Assembly (NCBI GenBank): GCA_011033025.1
Contig: WFMF01000098.1
Span: 423,704 to 487,703, forward strand
Direction: 5' to 3'
Length of the DNA stretch: 64,000 nucleotides
DNA from: Beroe forskalii
Taxonomy: Eukaryota; Ctenophora; Nuda; Beroida; Beroidae
In this document: positions 22,301 to 33,184 of the stretch, in pieces
How positions within the stretch are numbered: position 1 is the stretch's first letter
Layout of the letters: each line of letters starts with the position of its first letter
Translations under genes and position numbers: made by a program
Notes under the pieces: model-generated
Database searches by the model: none
What the model was told of the DNA's origin: nothing
The model's input: only the letters and a program-made list of their open reading frames with translations

Positions 22301-25300
22301 CATAAATAGTCTTACTATCTAAGATCTCCGAAACGGGTATGAAAATGAACACTTATAAGTAGCAATGAGAAAACTTATCAGTGCTACTTATCAGTGCTAC
22401 TTATCAGTTTTCTCATTGCTACTTATCAGTTTTCTCATTGCTACTTATCAGTTTTCTCATTGCTACTTATCAGTTTTCTCATTGCTACTTATCAGTTTTC
22501 ATTGCTACTTATCAGTTTTCTCATTGCTACTTATCAGTTTTCTCATTGCTACTTATCAGTTTTCTCATTGCTACTTATCAGTTTTCTCATTGCTACTTAT
22601 CAGTTTTCTCATTGCTACTTATCAGTTTTCATTGCTACTTATCAGTTTTCATTGCTACTTATCAGTTTTCTTGTGCGTGTTGAATTAGCAGCTCTGTTAT
22701 CAGCACATTGCAACTCGCACTTGGTATCTACTCTTTGTGCCTTTCTGTGTACATACTGTACACAGAATGGCATTATCAATTGGAAAGGTATATGAGTTGG
22801 AGAAGGAAATGGACTCAGTTTTCAGCGGACTCTTCGGGGCGAACTGGAAGGAGGTCAACAAAGCAGCTGTGATGAAGTGCGACAAGGCAACTCTGACGAA
22901 TCTCGTACTGTCAGCTGTCCGTGTAATGGGAAAGAGCAAGGAGACACTGCAATCAGCAGCAATGTCTTACGAGGCATTGACGGAAGAGGTGATGTTGCAC
23001 CAGAACACAGTGATGGAACTCCAAGATAAACTCTTGAAGAGCAAGACAGAGCAAATGGAAGCGGTGCAGACGACAGTGAAGAGCGAAATCAGAAGCTTCA
23101 GTGACGTAGTGAAGAAAGGGTGTGAGGAAAGGATTACAGCGACACAAGTGAAGGCAGCAGTAAAGTCGGCAGTGAAGGATGATGACAGAAGGAGAGCGGT
23201 GATGCTGTTTGGACTTGAGGAGTCAGCCAATGAAGTTGTGCAAGATACAGTGAAAGATGTGCTCCGAGCCAGCTGTTCTACGGCACGGCTCTTGGTTAAA
23301 GACTGCCACCGTGTTGGGGCTGTCAGGACAGGATATGCGCGCCCGGTAAAGGCAACGTTTCACAGCAATGAAACAGCAGCATTAGCCCTGAAATGTGGAA
23401 AGAACCTGCGAGGAACACGCTTCAGCAGAGTGTACATATCTCCCGACAGAACTCGTGAAGAAAGAGAAGAAAGGAAGGGACTTGTTTCACAGCTACGAGA
23501 AAAGATACGGAGTGACCCAGGACAGTACCACTACATCAGCAATGGTGCAGTTTGCAGCAGGGAAAGAGGACCAACTCCTTCACCTCGGACACCAGCATCC
23601 ACATCCACGCCCCCTTCGTCAACTTCAATCCCCCTGTCTTCTCCTAGGACTTCCCTGAATCCAGCCACTGCTTGAACTCTCGCCCTGCCTCGCGCCGGAT
23701 GGGACTTGCTGAACAACCCCGAGCACCAAGTCCCCATCCAACTTTTTGAGTGTGTTTTGTTTTTCTGATTTGGAGTGCTAATTTCAGTGTGTGTTGACGT
23801 GACAGTGGCAATCAGGCCACATTGTGCGGCGAATACATGCCTTGTACGGCATCTCAATGTGCTTGTGGTCTTATTTATTATTGTTAATGTATTAATTTTA
23901 TTTATTTATTTCGGCACATGCCAGCCCCACCGTGGGTTTTCAAACGAAACGAAAGATCAGAAATTTTGAAAATTTGAAATCCTACAATAATTATTGAAGA
24001 AATTCGGGAAAAATGACGATTTCAGCTGAAATTTCATGGCAAAAGGGATATGAAATTTATCTAGATATCTAGTACAAATTATCTAGATAAATAGATAACG
24101 ATTTTTTGCAAATTGTCTAGATAATCTTATCTAGATAATATCTAGATGGAAACCCTAAGCCAACCATCCTCATGACCTCATGGAATTTAGCTCTCAACGC
24201 CTACATCTGATGTACAGTGTAAACAAAAGCTGGTGTGATTTACATTCAAACATTCACAGTCTTACTTTTCATTGATAATTCAATGTATACAATGTGTGAA
24301 GTCGGTACTGCCACAACTCAACAGTTTTCATAATTTTTACTTGCAACTTTTTCAGGAAATATCATCTGTAAGTTAATAAAGCCCGTAAAATCCCTCAATT
24401 TACTTACATTTTTACTTCGCACCAAATCTACTCATCTCTTAGTATTCAACTACTCTGTCAACTCTTTGATAATAAAGTAATAACGCTGGCTGGGCTAGTG
24501 GGCTAGGTATGTTTATATATCACAAGAAATATAATAATATTCCTATGAAATAATATTCCTACTGCAGGGTTTTCTCTCAACTTTTGGAGCTCCGTCTTCA
24601 TCACCGTGATTGGGAACGTATTCCCCAAGAGAAGTTACCTAGCCCTGGGTGGGATCTGTACAGGAGTTGGAGAAATAAGTGCGGGGTACGCTTACTAGAT
24701 TACTTGTTATATGATAAATTTATAAGAAAGAACACTTAGGATCAACTAATTAACCTTTCACCATGGTAATACTGATCCAAGAGTATCCTGTTCTACTTTG
24801 ATGCAAGATGAATTTCTTTTTTATAGGTATACTGGATCGTGCACAAGAATAGATAATCGTGACACTTTTTTAAACGTCGTAGGCATATTCTCAAATATCG
24901 AAACATTATAATACCTACGTATTATAAATTCACACCCTGAAGCGGTCTGAAGTTACATTACAACCTTAAACCATCACACGAACTACGCAGCTGTAACGTC
25001 CACGTGTTACCCGGGTTTATCTGGGGACGGCTATCTAACAAGATAGGTCGTCACGGCGTGGTGATGTGCAGTACTGTTATCAACTGTGTTCTTTACTACC
25101 TTGCTTTTATCAGCTTCCCTTTCGACGCTGCGACTACCACGGTACGTGACTATCATGATGTGCTAGTCATATGGTGTAGGCGGCTGAACTTTCAGTGATA
25201 ACTGATAACTTGCTATCTTACTATCTTGCGACTACCACGGTACGTGACTATCATATTGTGCTAGTTAAGGTTGTGTGGTGTAGGTGGCTGACTCTGGACA

Positions 25301-25944
25301 CAGTGATATCTTGGTCGTATGAAAGTATACCAATGACCCTCTGATCACCCCCTGCTGACCCCCGCTGACCCCTGGTGAATCCCTACTGACCCCTGCTGAC
25401 CCCTGATATTATTGCCATCATCCCTACATTTCCAACGACTTCCCTCACCCTGTCCCCATGTAGGCGAAGGTGGCCCAAGACAACCCCATCATCGCTAGCA
25501 GTCTCCCCCTCACTCTAGCTATGGGTGTTTTACTGGGACTAGGGGACGGTGGCTTCAACGTCTCAATCTACGCTGCCCTGGGTAGGTAGAAAGCTGACTC
25601 GACATTGAGTTGTTCAGAAAGTCACCGGTCAACTGAATTAATTGAAATCAAGGAAAAGTAGTCTCTAGTTTTGCTATGCCTGCATTGAATGTAACTCTTC
25701 TTCCTATCTAACTCCTGCTTCAGGCACGGTGTTTGAGGCTAATCCTGCTCCCGCCTTCGCTGTCTTCAAGTTCGTACAGAGCATGGTGGGGGCAGGTGCC
25801 TTCCTCTACTGTGGCCACCTCCTTCTGCCCTACCAGCTGGGGATCCTGGCTCTGTCCTGTCTGGCTGGCTGCGTGTGTTTCACCCTGCTGGAGCGGACCC
25901 CTGCACAAGTCCTGGTCGTGGTTGAGGAGACTCACATAGACTAG
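19329..25944 (+). CDS. MFSD11-like UNC93-family transporter, copy A (lesions)
   Basis: Predicted multi-pass membrane protein of the UNC93/MFSD11 branch of the major facilitator superfamily. Coding exons: 19329-19464, 19681-19759, 19984-20126, 20355-20466, 20867-20985, 21147-21270, 24568-24685, 25015-25141, 25464-25581, 25724-25944 (TAG). Family signatures are GGGVIWTANGE (end of exon 3), NTGIFWSWF (exon 4), LGLGDGGFN (exon 9) and PAPAFAVFKFVQS (exon 10). The ATG opens a hydrophobic first segment, as in A'. Two lesions: exon 2 has five A where A' has four (at about 19749-19753), shifting the frame; and the exon 8 acceptor is CCCGG instead of CCCAG at 25010-25014. A cryptic CGCAG at 24990 would add 24 nt in frame. 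Intron 6 holds a 2.8-kb hAT insertion. Family assignment is firm. Whether the gene still works is doubtful; if the extra A is a sequencing error, only the acceptor change remains. Confidence 0.85.
20584..20850. mobile_element. PIF/Harbinger-type MITE in intron 4 of copy A
   Basis: TTA duplication at 20581-20583 and 20851-20853. Ends are GGCACTTGCATCGTT and, inverted, GGTGGTTTCATCGTT, with arms of about 55 bp that include CGCGTCGATCGAATG. The right arm lacks it (TTGACAGTTAATTATTC at about 42015, read in reverse). It ends 16 bp before exon 5, so it now forms most of the upstream acceptor region, and could affect splicing. The 3-bp TTA target and GG ends fit the Harbinger superfamily. Confidence 0.85.
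22355..22671 (+). repeat. 22-bp tandem array upstream of ORF1
   Basis: About 14 copies of CTACTTATCAGTTTTCTCATTG, with 20-bp variants lacking TC. The first unit is inverted (ATAAGTAGCAATGAGAAAAC at about 22356). It ends about 95 bp before the ORF1 start. The spacing resembles 5' monomers of some LINEs. The frames it opens are artefacts. Confidence 0.85.
22767..23675 (+). CDS. LINE-type ORF1 protein (RNA-binding, 302 aa), intact
   Basis: The ATG at 22767 follows the tandem array and opens a frame to TGA. Residues ~1-110 are charged and helix-forming (coiled-coil-like, with EVMLHQNTVMELQDKLLKSK). About 145-260 has the layout of the ORF1 RRM and C-terminal region: RRRAVMLFGLEES, then DCHRVGAVRTGYARPVKATF, then ISPDRTREEREERKGLVSQL and YHYISNGAV. 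The end is Pro/Ser/Thr-rich. Such proteins bind LINE RNA as trimers and act as chaperones in retrotransposition (family knowledge). No ORF2 follows; about 270 bp later the sequence returns to hAT ends. It is therefore an ORF1-only, HAL1-like copy, or a LINE that lost its 3' part. The undamaged frame suggests recent arrival. Confidence 0.75.
   Translation: MALSIGKVYELEKEMDSVFSGLFGANWKEVNKAAVMKCDKATLTNLVLSAVRVMGKSKETLQSAAMSYEALTEEVMLHQNTVMELQDKLLKSKTEQMEAVQTTVKSEIRSFSDVVKKGCEERITATQVKAAVKSAVKDDDRRRAVMLFGLEESANEVVQDTVKDVLRASCSTARLLVKDCHRVGAVRTGYARPVKATFHSNETAALALKCGKNLRGTRFSRVYISPDRTREEREERKGLVSQLREKIRSDPGQYHYISNGAVCSRERGPTPSPRTPASTSTPPSSTSIPLSSPRTSLNPATA
25129..25268 (+). repeat. 97-bp tandem duplication of exon 8 end and donor
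   Basis: TTGCGACTACCACGGTACGTGACTATCAT-type sequence occurs at the real exon 8 end (25129-25158) and again at about 25225-25255. The second copy includes a complete donor. Using it would read into a stop within about 20 codons. A' retains only a degenerate second copy. Confidence 0.7.
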
Positions 25945-26159
25945 ATATTATAACAACACAAGGGGATTGCAGGATGGGTCCTATGTTTTTCCCGGATGGG
26001 AATGGGGGTGGCAAGTTATGGGAGCCCCTGTATATCCGTTTTGGATACACGGACTTCTCCTAAACCTGGTATACATCATAACAGAGTTAACCATACCCAG
26101 GCTCGCCCTACACTTGGGCTAACCTATAATCACGGGCCCCCTATACACCGCTCCCTTAA

Positions 26160-26690
26160 TCTTGGGCTTACCCACTTCCCTTGGTCTCACCCCCAAACAA
26201 GGGATCGCCCATACCAGACCCGCCCTTATCCTGGGCTATACCGCATATGGCTCCCCCTACCTTGGGCTTCTGGAATGCCTTGGGCCAACCCCCAAAACAC
26301 GGGATCAACCATACCAGACCAACCCTTATCCTGGGCTATACCGCATATGGCTCCGCCCTACCTTGGGCTTTTGTAATGCCTTGGGCTAACCCCCAAACAC
26401 GGGATCCACCATACCAGACCAACCCTTATCCTGGGCTATACCGCATATGGCTCCACCCTACGTTGGGCTTCTGCAATGCCTTGGGCTTACCCCCAAACAC
26501 GGGATCCACCATACCAGACCAACCCTTATCCTGGGCTATACCGCATATGGCTCCACCCTACCTTGGGCTTCTGTAATGCCTTGGGCTAACCCCTAAACAC
26601 GGGATCCACCATACCAGACCAACCCTTATCCTGGACTAAACCGCATATGGCTCCACCCTACCTTGGGCTCCCCCTCGCTTTAAACATGGG
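26160..26690 (+). repeat. ~100-bp units of foldback S, left arm
   Basis: Four to five head-to-tail copies with CTTATCCTGGGCTATACCGC and ACGGGATCCACCATACCAGA, phase marks (TTGGGCTT) near 26262, 26362, 26463 and 26563. The inverted counterpart occupies about 29560-30330, with seven or so copies. Long frames here are artefacts of the repeat. Confidence 0.85.
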
Positions 26691-27972
26691 CTCCCCTCCG
26701 TTATATTGGGCCACCCCATTCACTCACCCCATGCCCTCTCCCCCCTAGTTTGGGCTCCCCCATGATCAAAACCCGGACTACCCCCGTATCAACTCGGGCT
26801 CCCTCATGATAACTCGGGCTACCCCCATAAAAACTCGGGCTACCCTTATACTAACTCGGGCTCCCCCAAGTATTAACTCGGGCTCCCCAATATTAACTCG
26901 GGCTCCCCATGATAACTTGGGCTCCCCCTTGATAACTCGGGCTCCCCCCCCCCCCCATTATTACTCGGGCTCTCCCCCATGTTATCTCGGGCTCCCCCCG
27001 TATTAACTTTGGCTCCCCGCCCCCCCACTATTTGGCCCCCCCATACCAACTTGGGCTCTCCCGTGCCATCTTGGGCTCCCCCGTACTAACTTGGGCTCCC
27101 CCATGGCCATATTAACTTGGGCTCTTCCGTACTATCTGGGGCTCCCCCAAACCAACTCGGGCCCTGTACCAATCGGGCTCCCCTACTAACTTGGGGTCCC
27201 CTGCTATCAAACCTCCCGTGCTATCAGGGCTCCCCGTACTATCTGGGCTCCCCTGCACTAACTTGGGCTCCCCCATCCCATCTGGACTCCCCGTTCTATC
27301 TTGGGCCCCTGTGCTCTCTGGGCTCTACCAACTGGGCTCCCCCATACCAACTTGGGCTCCCCCATACTAACTTGGGCCAACCATACTATCTGCGCTCCCC
27401 CGTACTATCAGGGCTCCCCCATTCCAACTTGGGCTACCCCGTACTATCAGGGCTCCCCCATACCAAATCGGGCTCCCCATTGCAACTACCCCCAATTTAC
27501 TTGGGCTTCCCCGTTCTATCCGGGGCTCCCCCATTAACTTGGGCTCCCCTAACTTGGGCCCCCGTATCTGGGCCCCCATTATTTTGGGCCCCCGTACTAT
27601 CAGGGCTCCCCCGTACTATCAGGGCTCCCCCGTACTATCTGGGCTCCCCTATGCCAACTTGGGCTCCCCCATAATATCTGGGCTCCCCCTACTATCTGAG
27701 CTTCCCCGTACTATCTTGGGCTGCCCTGTACTAACTTGGGCTCCCCCATACCAACTTGGGCTCCCCACACATACTAAAAATTTTGCGGGGGCTCCGCCTC
27801 CCTTACGCCTGCCAGGGGTTTCACCCCTGGACCTCACTATTGCTCGCTTCGCCCAGCCCTCCCCCAAACTCGTAAATGCGCATTACCGCCCTGACAATGA
27901 AAATGTAAAGTGAGATATTATAATGTACTGTGTAGGTACTTGTGTACAAAAGGTCGAATGCATGTTGAAGAG

Positions 27973-28488
27973 TTAAGTAACGAGTAAAAATTGCTAACCG
28001 TGATATAACACACGAGGGCCGAAGGCCCGAGTGTGTTATATCGCATGAAGAACCGAGGCCGAAGGCCGAGGTTTTTATTGCAGAGGTTAGCACTTTTTAC
28101 GAGTTATTAAACTGAATTATGCACCGTAATTACTCGTAAAAAAGGGGATAATTTCAAACACAAGGAAATGTTTTAATCTATGATATGAAGCTACAACTGG
28201 GTTCCACTGCACCATAATAAATTATTATGACCTACAGTGCGTAATAAATCCTGATTTTGGCACTTCAGTGCGTAATAATTTATTGCGCACGGTACCCTGG
28301 TGCCTATAGGGTTTTTGAATACATAGCAAAAACATGCCTGGAAGGTGCATAATAAATTATTATGACCTACAGTGCGTAATAAATCATGATTTTGGCACTT
28401 CAGTGCGTAATAATTTATTGTGCACGGTACCCTGGTGCCTATAGGGTTTTTGAATACATAGCAAAAACATGCCTGGAAGGTGCATAAT
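27973..28488. mobile_element. Repeat M inside the foldback centre
   Basis: Inverse orientation to 6115-6543, with the same hairpins (GAGGCCGAAGGCCGAGG; CGAGGGCCGAAGGCCCGAG). It has a 132-bp internal tandem duplication around GGTACCCTGGTGCCTATAGG (about 28281 and 28425). It is flanked by unique foldback-centre sequence at 27775-27972 and 28489-28655. Confidence 0.7.
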
Positions 28489-30844
28489 ATCACATTAAGA
28501 TGGAGATTAATAGATCATCCTTGACCATATATATCAGATTTTCATATCTCTACAGTGAAGGTTTTACGACTGGCAGCCATATTCGTTAAATTTGCCATAT
28601 TTTGGAAAATAATTTCTGGAATTTCACAGCAGTTATTTCTGAACGTTTCCCTATGGGGGAGGCCAATTAGTACGGGAGAGCCCAAGTTAATACAGGGGAG
28701 CCCAAGTTAGTACGGGGGAGCCCAAGTTAACACGGGGGAGCCCAAGTAAATACGGGGGAGCCCACAGATAAGAGTGCGGGGGAGCCCACATAGTGCGGGG
28801 GAGCCCACATAGTGTGGGGGAGCCCAAGTTAGTACGGGGGAGCCCAAGTTAGTGCGGGGGAGCCCACATAGTGCGGGGGAGCCCAAGTTAGTACGGGGGG
28901 AGCCCACATAGTGCGGGGGAGCCCAAGTTAGTACGGGGGAGCCCACATAGTGCGGGGGAGCCCACAAAGTGCGGGGGAGCCCACATAGTGTGGGGGAGCC
29001 CACATAGTGTGGGGGAGCCCAAGTTAGTACGAAGGAGCCCAAGTTAGTACGGGGGAGCCCAGATAGTACGGGAGAGCCCTGATAGCACGGGGAAGCCCAG
29101 ATAGTACGGGGGAGTTTCCAAGTTGGTATGGGGGAGCGCCTGCTAGTACGGGGAGCCTGAGTTGGTTTGGGGGAGCCCCAGATAGTACGGGAGAGCCCAA
29201 GTTAATATGGGGGAGCCCAAGTTAGTACGGGGGAGCCTAAGATGGTACGGGAGAGCCCAAGTTGGTATGGGGGAGCCAAATAGTGGGGGGGGGGGCAAAG
29301 TTAATACGGGGGGAGCCCGAGATAACATGGGGGAGAGCCCGAGTAATAATGGGGGGGGAGCCCGAGTTATCAAGGGGGAGCCCAAGTTATCATGGGGAGC
29401 CCGAGTTAATATTGGTGGAGCCCGAGTTAATACTGCCAGGGGGAGCCCGAGTTAGTATAAGGGTAGCCCGAGTTTTTATGGGGGTAGCCCGAGTTATCAT
29501 GAGGGAGCCCGAGTTGATACGGGGGTAGTCCGGGTTTTGATCATGGGGGAGCCCAAACTAGGGGGGAGCCATATGCGGTTTAGTCCAGGATAAGGGTTGG
29601 TCTGGTATGGTGGATCCCGTGTTTGGGGGTTAGCCCAAGGCATTGCAGAAGCCCAAGGTAGGGTGGAGCCATATGCGGTATAGCCCAGGATAAGAGTTGG
29701 TCTGGTACGGTGGATCCCGTGTTTGGGGGTAAGCCCAAGGCATTGCAGAAGCCCAACGTAGGGTGGAGCCATATGCGGTATAGCCCAGGATAAGGGTTGG
29801 TCTGGTATGGTGGATCCCGTGTTTAGGGGTTAGCCCAAGGCATTACAGAAGCCCAAGGTAGGGTGGAGCCATATGCAGTATAGCCCAGGATAAGGGTTGG
29901 TCTGGTATGGTTGATCCCGTGTTTGGGGTTAGCCCAAGGCATTCCAGAAGCCCACAGGGGGAGCCATAGCGGTATAGCCCAGGATAAGGGTTGGTCTGGT
30001 ATGGTGGATCCTGTGTTTAGGGTTAGCCCAAGGCATTACAGAAGCCCAAGGTAGGGTGGAGCCATATGCAGTATAGCCCAGGATAAGGGTTGGTCTGGTA
30101 TGGTTGATCCCGTGTTTGGGGTTAGCCCAAGGCATTCCAGAAGCCCAAGGTTGGGGGGAGCCATATGCGGTATAGCCCAGGATAAGGGCGAGTCTGGTAT
30201 GGGCGATCCCTTGTTTAGGGGTGAGACCAAGGGAAGTGGGTAAGCCCAAGATTAAGGGGGAGCGGTGTATAGGGAGCCTGTGATTAGAGGTTAGCCCAAG
30301 TGTAGGGCGAGCCTGGGTATGGTTAACTCTGTTATGATGTAAACCAAGATTAAGGGGAGGCATTTTGGCCCCCCCATTGTCCGGTATACCAAACTTGCCA
30401 CCCCCATTGTAACGGACAAATCGTTCCTTTGATTGTTACTTCGTCTCTAAGGACGTTATGAGCGCACGTCTTGGTTCATCTTCCGATTGAGGAAAATTTC
30501 ACCGATATCAGCAAGGAAAAATAGTAGGCCAAACTATTCGAGGTTTTAATCAGGCAATGAAGAGTTGCTTAAGATCAGAGTTCATTTTTGCACTGCTGTT
30601 ATTAAAAAGCTTTTAGTACGTTTTTATTTGTAATTTTAAGTTTTGTTTTCATGTTGTTAAGTTCTAAACATAAAGTAATTATTGATTTTTAATTGAATTG
30701 ATGGAACCTGATGATGTCTTAAGTTGATATTCCTTTCTCAGTCATGACTGCTGAGTGCTCAGATGTCTATTGGAAAAGTAGCTAAGTAGAACTGCGATGT
30801 TTTTGCTATTTCTACACTATGCATTTATGCTCATATGGTATCTA

Positions 30845-31206
30845 CTCTTCAGTCTCAAATAGACGGGGGGGCTGTAAAAACTGTCCCCCAGTGCAAGTTT
30901 TTCAAATATGTCGTAAAAAGGGGGGCTTTCAAATAAGAGGGGGGGTGAATTTGAATCGAATGGTTTGCTGATGAAAGTCATCATAAATCCGACAAAAAAG
31001 CATGATCCTGGGAAAACTCTTGTCAAAGCTTTCAGATTTCTTCTTGATAACTGTAAAATTTCAACAAAATATATGAATTTTCTTTTGATTTATTTGTAAA
31101 TTTTTCAAATTTCCTTTAACGGGGAGGGTGTTAAATAACTGTCCCCCACCGTAGTAAAAATCCAAATGACTGCAATCGTCCCCCCCGTCTATTTGAGACT
31201 GAAGAG
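30845..31206. mobile_element. TA-target MITE, copy G1
   Basis: TA at 30843-30844 and 31207-31208. TIRs CTCTTCAGTCTCAAATAGAC, inverted at the right. The right arm has the empty site (GGTATCTATGCTATTATT, in reverse at about 39265-39285). The 362-bp length, long TIR and TA target fit a Tc1/mariner-type MITE. Interior frames are short. Confidence 0.9.
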
Positions 31207-31208
31207 TA

Positions 31209-33184
31209 TGCTATTATTACCGTAAAAAATTCAAGGTATTCTATTCCCTTTATTTCGTTTTGTCCACAAGATAAGAAACCGATAACATTCTAAACAAGTG
31301 ACAAGTGACGATCATTACATGACCTATTAACTTAATAAGCTAATTTAATGCCGCAAGGCACTCCATTTAAACAGTGTTTTTCTAGATGCTCGCGAAAGCC
31401 GTGAGCTTGTTATTATTTTGTTTTTAAATGCATAATATGCCTGTCATTATGTGATTAGTGTAATTATTGTAATTAGTGATTTCAATGTTTGAGTTAAATG
31501 GGTTAATCATAAATCTGTCAGATTTTAAATGTATTCATTTATAAATTTGTTGAGATTAGTTGAGATATCTGCTCGCCGTTCAGATCTGCACAACTTAATT
31601 TTAACAGTTCATTTTTAGCGGTGAAATGAATTAATGCACGCAGATTATTTTTGTTAGGTAGATTTATAAGTTTGCAATTGTAAGTTTGGAGAATTTTCAA
31701 AATATCATTCATAATTAAGAAATGAAAAAGTATTATAAATTGACCTACAAACTTCGTGAATATGTGAATAAATCGCTATTTTAACTTTAGTCTCTTTAAA
31801 TTTAGATTCTGTGATGAGCCAAACTCAAGAATCCTTCTCATTTGAATTTTCACTTCAATATCCAATATAAAACCTTGCAAACCTTATCTGTACCGCAGGT
31901 ATAACGTCATCCGTAGTACAGCATGATAATTATGTGGAATACTGCTGTAAGAAACCTAATACTTGTCAAAGAAGAGTACAAGGTTTGTCAAAGATAATAA
32001 ATGTCACGCGCATCAGGATAATCGAATTATCATTAATTCTGATATCCTGATGTCTTGCATGGTAATGATGAACTTAATGGTTATTAATGGAGGGCTAATC
32101 TGTTAATTGGCTCAACCAATCCAGTTTGATAAACTAATAAAGTTCTTTGTCATTAGAGTATCTCCTCAATTCGTTATAGTAGTCACTAGTCGACATTATC
32201 AGCTGTATCGGGGGGGGGATCATGGATTAAGTGCAAGACACGAGGGGTACTAAGTGATTTTTTGCCCAATTTTGAAATACCACCCACCACCCCTTCAGAT
32301 AATCCCATGAACTAAGTGATATTTGGCACCATTTGTAGTGACCCACCCCAAAATTAGCATAAAAACCTATCCAAGCGGCAGATTGTCCCTTGTACTAACT
32401 GATGTTTGTCACTATTTGAAGGTACCCACCCCTAAATGAGCATAAAACGCTGCAGATTGTCCCATGTACTAACTGAAATTTGTCATGTTTTGTAGGGACC
32501 CACCCCAAAATGAGCAGTTTGTCCCGTGTACTAACTGAAGTTTAATACAATTTGTGGGGACCCACCCCAAAATTATGACGTCATCTGGCAAAAAAATGCC
32601 CAAATATGGAAAAATATGCCATTTGGACGAAGTGATTTTGATTTTCCCATAAGCTGACCACCTCAGTTAGTACACTGGACTAAGTGATTTCGCCAAGGGC
32701 CAAACACCACCCACCCCGGCCTCGTGTCTTGCACTTAGTCCCTGATCCCCCCCGGCTGTATCTTCATTTCTGAAATCATTCTGTTTCACTGATGTTTTAT
32801 CATGTTTAGTTTGCCAAAGTGATTTTGTTTATCTCCTACTCTCTCACTTCATACTCCCATAGAAGTTTATCATTAGGGAAGAGACTTTGAAAAGATCATT
32901 GAATCATATATAATCCAGCTTTTTACGATACTCGAAACCTACAACAGATCACAGACAGTATCTAGCCATTTAAAAAAGGCCATTCCAGTCATTTCAAGGG
33001 GAGCTATTATCAAAAATCCAGGGGGGCAGAAACAGCAACGAGTCATTGGTCTATTTTAATTTATCGTGTTATCAATATGTACTATAAATGGACATTAAAT
33101 AGCACATTGATAGTTTATTTAAATTCAAGAAAAGAACTTAGCTTGATAATGATACCCCCAGGACTAGGAACCCATTGAGAGATC
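31209..33184. other. A-to-B intergenic region, left arm
   Basis: AT-rich sequence mirrored at 37811-39270. It contains no frame of note apart from the MITE at 32210-32754. The promoter of gene B should lie near its 3' end, but I see no clear core element. Confidence 0.5.
32210..32754. mobile_element. MITE with 8-bp target duplication (Q)
   Basis: GCTGTATC at 32202-32209 and 32755-32762. Inverted ends of the form GGGGGGGATC followed by TTAAGTGCAAGACACGAGG or CTAAGTGCAAGACACGAGG. The interior repeats AGGGACCCACCCCAAAAT. The right arm has a single GCTGTATC (reverse at about 38241). The 8-bp target points to hAT or a similar superfamily. Confidence 0.85.

Larger units (their letters stand above)
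21364..24157. mobile_element. hAT-type element in intron 6 of copy A
   Basis: Exact 8-bp duplication AGCCAACC at 21356-21363 and 24158-24165. TIRs are TAGGGTTTCCAT, inverted at the right end. Subterminal zones (about 21395-21460 and 24055-24145) are packed with TATCTAGATAA words, a layout expected of transposase-binding repeats. A' has the empty site at about 41492-41510. There is no transposase. Instead it carries a 22-bp tandem array and an intact LINE-type ORF1, so it is a non-autonomous hAT with a nested retroelement. Confidence 0.9.
26004..30405. mobile_element. Giant foldback element with minisatellite arms (S)
   Basis: The ends are perfect inverted GGGGGTGGCAAGTT. The target AATT is split with an AT on both sides (26002-26003 and 30406-30407). 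The uninterrupted site is in the right arm at about 39711-39714. The left arm (26004-27770) runs from ~100-bp units to 20-bp GGGCTCCCCC units. The right arm (28655-30405) is the reverse: GGGGGAGCCC units, then inverted 100-bp units. The centre holds repeat M (27973-28488) and unique sequence. Long inverted arms made of short tandem repeats match the architecture of foldback elements (Drosophila FB, sea urchin TU). No transposase is seen. It lies between genes A and B. Confidence 0.9.
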
